DNA from: an uncultured Chloroflexota bacterium
GTDB lineage: Bacteria > Chloroflexota > Limnocylindria > Limnocylindrales > Limnocylindraceae
Assembly: GCA_903938075.1 (NCBI GenBank)
Contig: CAJABS010000068.1
Location: 1-7,839, forward strand
Length of the DNA stretch: 7,839 nucleotides
Reading direction: 5' to 3'
Made by a program: the position numbers and the translations under genes. Shown here one piece after another: positions 5,661 to 7,839 of this stretch; the first letter of the stretch is position 1, and every line of letters begins with the position of its first letter. The notes below the pieces were generated by a model. It made no database searches and was not told the DNA's origin. It worked only from the letters and a program-made list of their open reading frames with translations.

Positions 5661-6071
5661 ATGTTGAACCAGGAGCCACAGGTCGCCAACGAGGCGCCAG
5701 CCGGAGCACCCGTTCTCGCCCTCACCGACAACGCCGCCGCCAAGGTTCTTGAGCTTGCCAAGGGCGAGACGAATCCACTGATCGGCCTGCGCGTCTATAT
5801 CGTTTCAGGCGGCTGCAGCGGGTATCGCTACGGCATGATGCTTGACGATGTTGAGAATCCGGGCGACAGCGTCTTCATGGCGAACGGCGTGCGCGTCTAC
5901 GTTGATGAGAAGGCCGTGCCACTCATTCAGGGCTCAACCGTTGACTACGTTGACGCGATGATGGGAGCCGGCTTCACCGTCGAGAATCCGAACTCTGTTG
6001 GCGGCTGCGGCTGCGGCTCCAGCTTCCGCACGGCGGATTCGGCGGGACAGGCCTCGGCCTGCAGCCACTGA
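5661..6071 (+). CDS. erpA: A-type iron-sulfur carrier, ErpA/IscA/HesB family
   Basis: This 136-residue cytosolic protein binds and hands on Fe-S clusters to apo-enzymes. The three cluster-ligand cysteines are present: Cys52 in VSGGCSGYRYG (48-58), and Cys116 and Cys118 in the C-terminal GGCGCGSSF (114-122). The order LTDNAAAKVLELA (21-33), GLRVYIVSGGCSGY (42-55), VDEKAVPLIQGSTVDYVD (81-98) and GFTVENPNS (104-112) is the standard HesB-like domain. The N-terminal 18 residues are an extra Ala/Pro/Glu-rich tail, and about 14 residues (RTADSAGQASACSH) extend beyond the usual end at CGCGSSF, adding a fourth cysteine (Cys134). The family subtype (ErpA rather than IscA or SufA) cannot be fixed from sequence alone, so the symbol is provisional. 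A strong Shine-Dalgarno sequence sets the start. The stop TGA at 6069-6071 directly abuts the Lon-domain reading frame, suggesting co-translation. Confidence 0.9.
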   Translation: MLNQEPQVANEAPAGAPVLALTDNAAAKVLELAKGETNPLIGLRVYIVSGGCSGYRYGMMLDDVENPGDSVFMANGVRVYVDEKAVPLIQGSTVDYVDAMMGAGFTVENPNSVGGCGCGSSFRTADSAGQASACSH

Positions 6072-6072
6072 C

Positions 6073-6984
6073 CTGGAGCAGAACGGCGACGCGCCGAAAC
6101 TGATCCCGCTCTTCCCGCTGCAACTCGTTCTCTTCCCAGGCGTTGCCCTACCGCTGCACATCTTTGAGTCACGCTATCGCGTGATGGTGAAGCGTTGTCT
6201 TGAGCTCAACCAACCGTTCGGAGTAGTTCGCTCTGGCAACGACGGTCTCTCCGAGATCGGTACCCTCGCCGAAATTCGTGAGGCAACGCGCTACATCGAT
6301 GGGCGCTGGGACATCGTGGCGCTTGGCACCCAGCGTTTTCGCATTACGAACTTTGATCGCAGCGCCCCATACCTACAGGCCGAGGTTGAGCTTCTCGATG
6401 AGGCGGTGGGCGAACCGGCCGAGCGCGTGCGCGCCACAGCAGAGCGTGTCTCGGACTTATTCATCGACTATCTCGAGCTACTGCGCGGCGTGGACGAGGG
6501 TGAGCACGACCACGACCACGAAGATGAGGAGGAGGGCGACTACATCGAAGACGATGAGGTGACCCCCGAAGCCATTGACGAAGCACTCGAAGAAGAGCAG
6601 GGTGCGGCGCTCAGCCAAGAGGTCGTCTCCGAGATTGAACGTCTTCTTGTGGCGTCAAACACCGCCGCTGGGCCGGCCAAGATCACCGAATACAACGCTG
6701 GCGACGACGAGTCTCCCGACGACGAGGGCGACCCTGATGGCGAGTTGCTGGCAACGGCCATCGATCGCCTCTCGGGGAGTGACGACCCAGTCGGCCTCTC
6801 GCACGTTGTTGGCGGTGTGGTGCAGCTCACCATTGAGCAGCGCCAAGCGCTCCTTGAGGCTCCCGATGCGCTGGCACGCCTCACCCTGCTCGCCGCCCAT
6901 CTTGATCGCGAGAATCTGCTGCTCGCCGAGGGGATTCGCCCATGGCAGGCCGACACCACTGCACTTTCAGAACGCCGCAACTAA
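6073..6984 (+). CDS. Lon substrate-binding (LON-SB) domain protein with acidic insertions; start uncertain
   Basis: This is a stand-alone Lon N-terminal (LON-SB, PUA-like) domain protein without AAA or protease domains. From the CTG at 6073 it is about 303 residues. The domain opens with LIPLFPLQLVLFPGVALPLH and continues HIFESRYRVMVKRCLEL, then GTLAEIREATRYIDGRWDIV and GTQRFRITNF, the usual LON-SB order. Usual stand-alone members are about 200-220 residues; the surplus is two acidic stretches, one at about 6493-6603 containing alternating Asp-His (HDHDHEDEEEGDY) and one at about 6700-6741. The C-terminal helical part (SHVVGGVVQLTIEQRQALLE onward) is typical, ending with QALLEAPDALARLTLLAAHL. 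No ATG or GTG precedes the domain in this frame: the only earlier options are CTG 6073 (one base after the erpA stop), ATT 6037 and TTG 5998, which lies inside erpA. I chose 6073 as coupled reinitiation, with low confidence in the start. Members are thought to bind substrate or partner proteins; function is unproven. Confidence 0.82.
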   Translation: MEQNGDAPKLIPLFPLQLVLFPGVALPLHIFESRYRVMVKRCLELNQPFGVVRSGNDGLSEIGTLAEIREATRYIDGRWDIVALGTQRFRITNFDRSAPYLQAEVELLDEAVGEPAERVRATAERVSDLFIDYLELLRGVDEGEHDHDHEDEEEGDYIEDDEVTPEAIDEALEEEQGAALSQEVVSEIERLLVASNTAAGPAKITEYNAGDDESPDDEGDPDGELLATAIDRLSGSDDPVGLSHVVGGVVQLTIEQRQALLEAPDALARLTLLAAHLDRENLLLAEGIRPWQADTTALSERRN

Positions 6985-7001
6985 ATCCCACCCGCAGCGG
7001 A

Positions 7002-7013
7002 TACGATGCGCGC
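7002..7013 (+). promoter_or_regulatory. Putative -10 box and leaderless start of the nucleoside hydrolase gene
   Basis: TACGAT at 7002-7007 is followed by six bases (gcgcgc) and the ATG at 7014, within the 29-base gap after the Lon-domain gene. No Shine-Dalgarno sequence is present. This is the fourth TANNNT-N6-ATG case in the window and implies the gene has its own transcript. Confidence 0.6.
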
Positions 7014-7839
7014 ATGAGCCCAACCCGCCGCATGTGGATCGACACCGACACCGCGTCTGACGACGTCGTCGCCATTGTCATGGCGTTGAAGCATCCGAAC
7101 ACCGAAGTCGTTGGTATGTCAATCGTGATTGGCAACGTGCCGGTGGAGCTCGGCGTGCAGAATGCCCTCTACACCAATGAGCTGTGCGGCAAGAGTATTC
7201 CTGTACACGCAGGTGCAGAGATGCCGCTCGTTCGACCATTCGCCACCGCGCAGCATGTGCATGGCGCCGACGGAATGGGCGACATCGGACTACCGCTGAA
7301 GGGGCGCAAGGCCACCAGCAACAACGCAGTGCACGAGATGATTGAAGCCTTCCGCAAGGAGCCAGGAGAGCTTGAACTCGTTGCGCTTGGGCCGCTCACC
7401 AACCTTGCCCTTGCCATTCGCATCGAGCCGCAGTTTGCTAGCTGGGTGAAGCGCTGCGTGCTCATGGGCGGCACCGGTGTGCTCCCAGGCAACATCACCC
7501 CACTCGCCGAATTCAACTGGTGGGTTGACCCAGAGGCGGTGCACATCGTGTTGGAGTCCGGCATGAAGGTGGAGATGGTCGGCTGGGATGTCTCTGTGGC
7601 CGATGCGGTGATTGACGATGCGCTTGCCGCTGAGTTGCGCGCGCTCGGACCGCTCGGTCAGTACAGCATCGACATTCAACGTATCTTGCGAAAGTTCTGC
7701 GAAGAGTCGTCAAAGCTGAAGGGCTTTGACTGGCCAGATCCAATTGCTATGGCCGTCGCACTCGAGCCCGACATCGCGACCAGCGAAGCGCATCTTCGCG
7801 TTGAGGTGTCGCTCGGCCTTGGACACGAACGCGGACAGA
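7014..7839 (+). CDS. Nucleoside hydrolase (IunH/RihA-C family), 5' part, runs off the window
   Basis: The first 275 residues of a calcium-dependent ribonucleoside hydrolase are visible; members are usually about 300-330 residues, so most of the protein is present. It cleaves the N-glycosidic bond of nucleosides to free base and ribose. The N-terminal metal site is IDTDTASDDVVAI (9-21), a DTDTASDD version of the usual DxDPGxDD with all four aspartates kept (D10, D12, D16, D17). Further signatures are IGNV (N41), QHVHGADGMG (80-89), LVALGPLTNLAL (122-133), LMGGTG (150-155), and AEFNWWVDPEA (165-175) with the ribose-binding Glu166 and Asn168. Asp242 in WPDPIAMA (240-247) corresponds to the last calcium ligand, but the residue before it, usually His, is Pro241. 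The start is supported by a -10 box six bases upstream. The preferred nucleoside cannot be told from sequence. With the uridine phosphorylase it points to active nucleoside salvage. Confidence 0.92.
   Translation, partial: MSPTRRMWIDTDTASDDVVAIVMALKHPNTEVVGMSIVIGNVPVELGVQNALYTNELCGKSIPVHAGAEMPLVRPFATAQHVHGADGMGDIGLPLKGRKATSNNAVHEMIEAFRKEPGELELVALGPLTNLALAIRIEPQFASWVKRCVLMGGTGVLPGNITPLAEFNWWVDPEAVHIVLESGMKVEMVGWDVSVADAVIDDALAAELRALGPLGQYSIDIQRILRKFCEESSKLKGFDWPDPIAMAVALEPDIATSEAHLRVEVSLGLGHERGQ

Noticed and set aside
5644..5667. Seven-codon upstream reading frame (MPKEERC) overlapping the Fe-S carrier start
   Set aside because: It has no ribosome binding site of its own, and its Lys-Glu-Glu codons are simply the Shine-Dalgarno sequence read as protein.
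6001..6016. Short GGCTGC-like tandem run considered as a repeat element
   Set aside because: It encodes the conserved Gly-Cys-Gly-Cys-Gly ligand motif of the Fe-S carrier, so protein constraint explains it.
6069..6072. Programmed +1 frameshift of the prfB type joining the Fe-S carrier to the Lon-domain protein
   Set aside because: TGAC is a weak stop context, but the preceding CAC codon is not slippery like the CTT of prfB and no internal Shine-Dalgarno sequence precedes it. Reinitiation is simpler, so this is kept only as an option in the finding on the start.
1..7839. Search for mobile elements, tRNA or rRNA genes, CRISPR arrays, toxin-antitoxin or defence genes
   Set aside because: None was visible: no transposase or recombinase motifs, no repeated spacer structure, no tRNA-like cloverleaf in the short gaps, and all gaps are about 50 bases or less.

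Overview
The window is a compact, visibly G+C-rich bacterial chromosome segment. It carries ten protein genes (eight complete, plus one cut off at each end) and no RNA gene, mobile element, CRISPR array or obvious repeat. Intergenic gaps are at most about 50 bases, several genes abut or overlap, and I see no hairpin-plus-U-tract terminator. A Thermus-type long isocitrate dehydrogenase, a CoxG-like protein, an aromatic-pathway type thiolase and several start codons sitting six bases behind a TANNNT box suggest a streamlined free-living aerobe or facultative bacterium. Chloroflexota is my best guess, with Deinococcota or Actinomycetota as alternatives. This is inference from memory of protein families, not a search result.

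Layout. Bases 2-601 (+) are the 3' part of a uridine phosphorylase gene. Bases 633-2126 (+) encode an NADP-type isocitrate dehydrogenase with the extra C-terminal domain of the Thermus form. Bases 2172-3130 (+) hold a two-gene unit: a DUF606/YdcZ-type small transporter-like membrane protein, joined by an ATGA overlap to an unrecognised protein with about three membrane segments. Bases 4318-3127 (-) hold a second two-gene unit: a LolA/RseB-fold-like protein without a signal peptide, then a CoxG-like SRPBCC protein whose stop codon overlaps the end of the convergent unit in the tetranucleotide CTAG. Bases 4358-5611 (+), divergent from that unit, encode a thiolase of the PcaF/PaaJ (3-oxoadipyl-CoA) type. 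Bases 5661-6984 (+) hold an A-type Fe-S carrier (ErpA/IscA family) followed at once by a Lon substrate-binding-domain protein with long acidic insertions. Bases 7014-7839 (+) are the 5' part of a nucleoside hydrolase gene.

How the genes fit together. Most are housekeeping: nucleoside salvage at both ends (uridine phosphorylase, nucleoside hydrolase), the TCA cycle (isocitrate dehydrogenase), acyl-CoA thiolysis feeding acetyl-CoA and succinyl-CoA to that cycle, and Fe-S cluster delivery. They look like neighbours in a dense genome rather than one pathway.

The most distinctive feature is regulatory. Four gene starts, on both strands, show TANNNT followed by exactly six bases and then ATG, the arrangement expected of leaderless mRNAs. 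Two other starts have Shine-Dalgarno sequences instead. I did not find convincing evidence of a new defence, mobile or biosynthetic system; the points worth checking are starts, promoters, unusual insertions and one active-site substitution.
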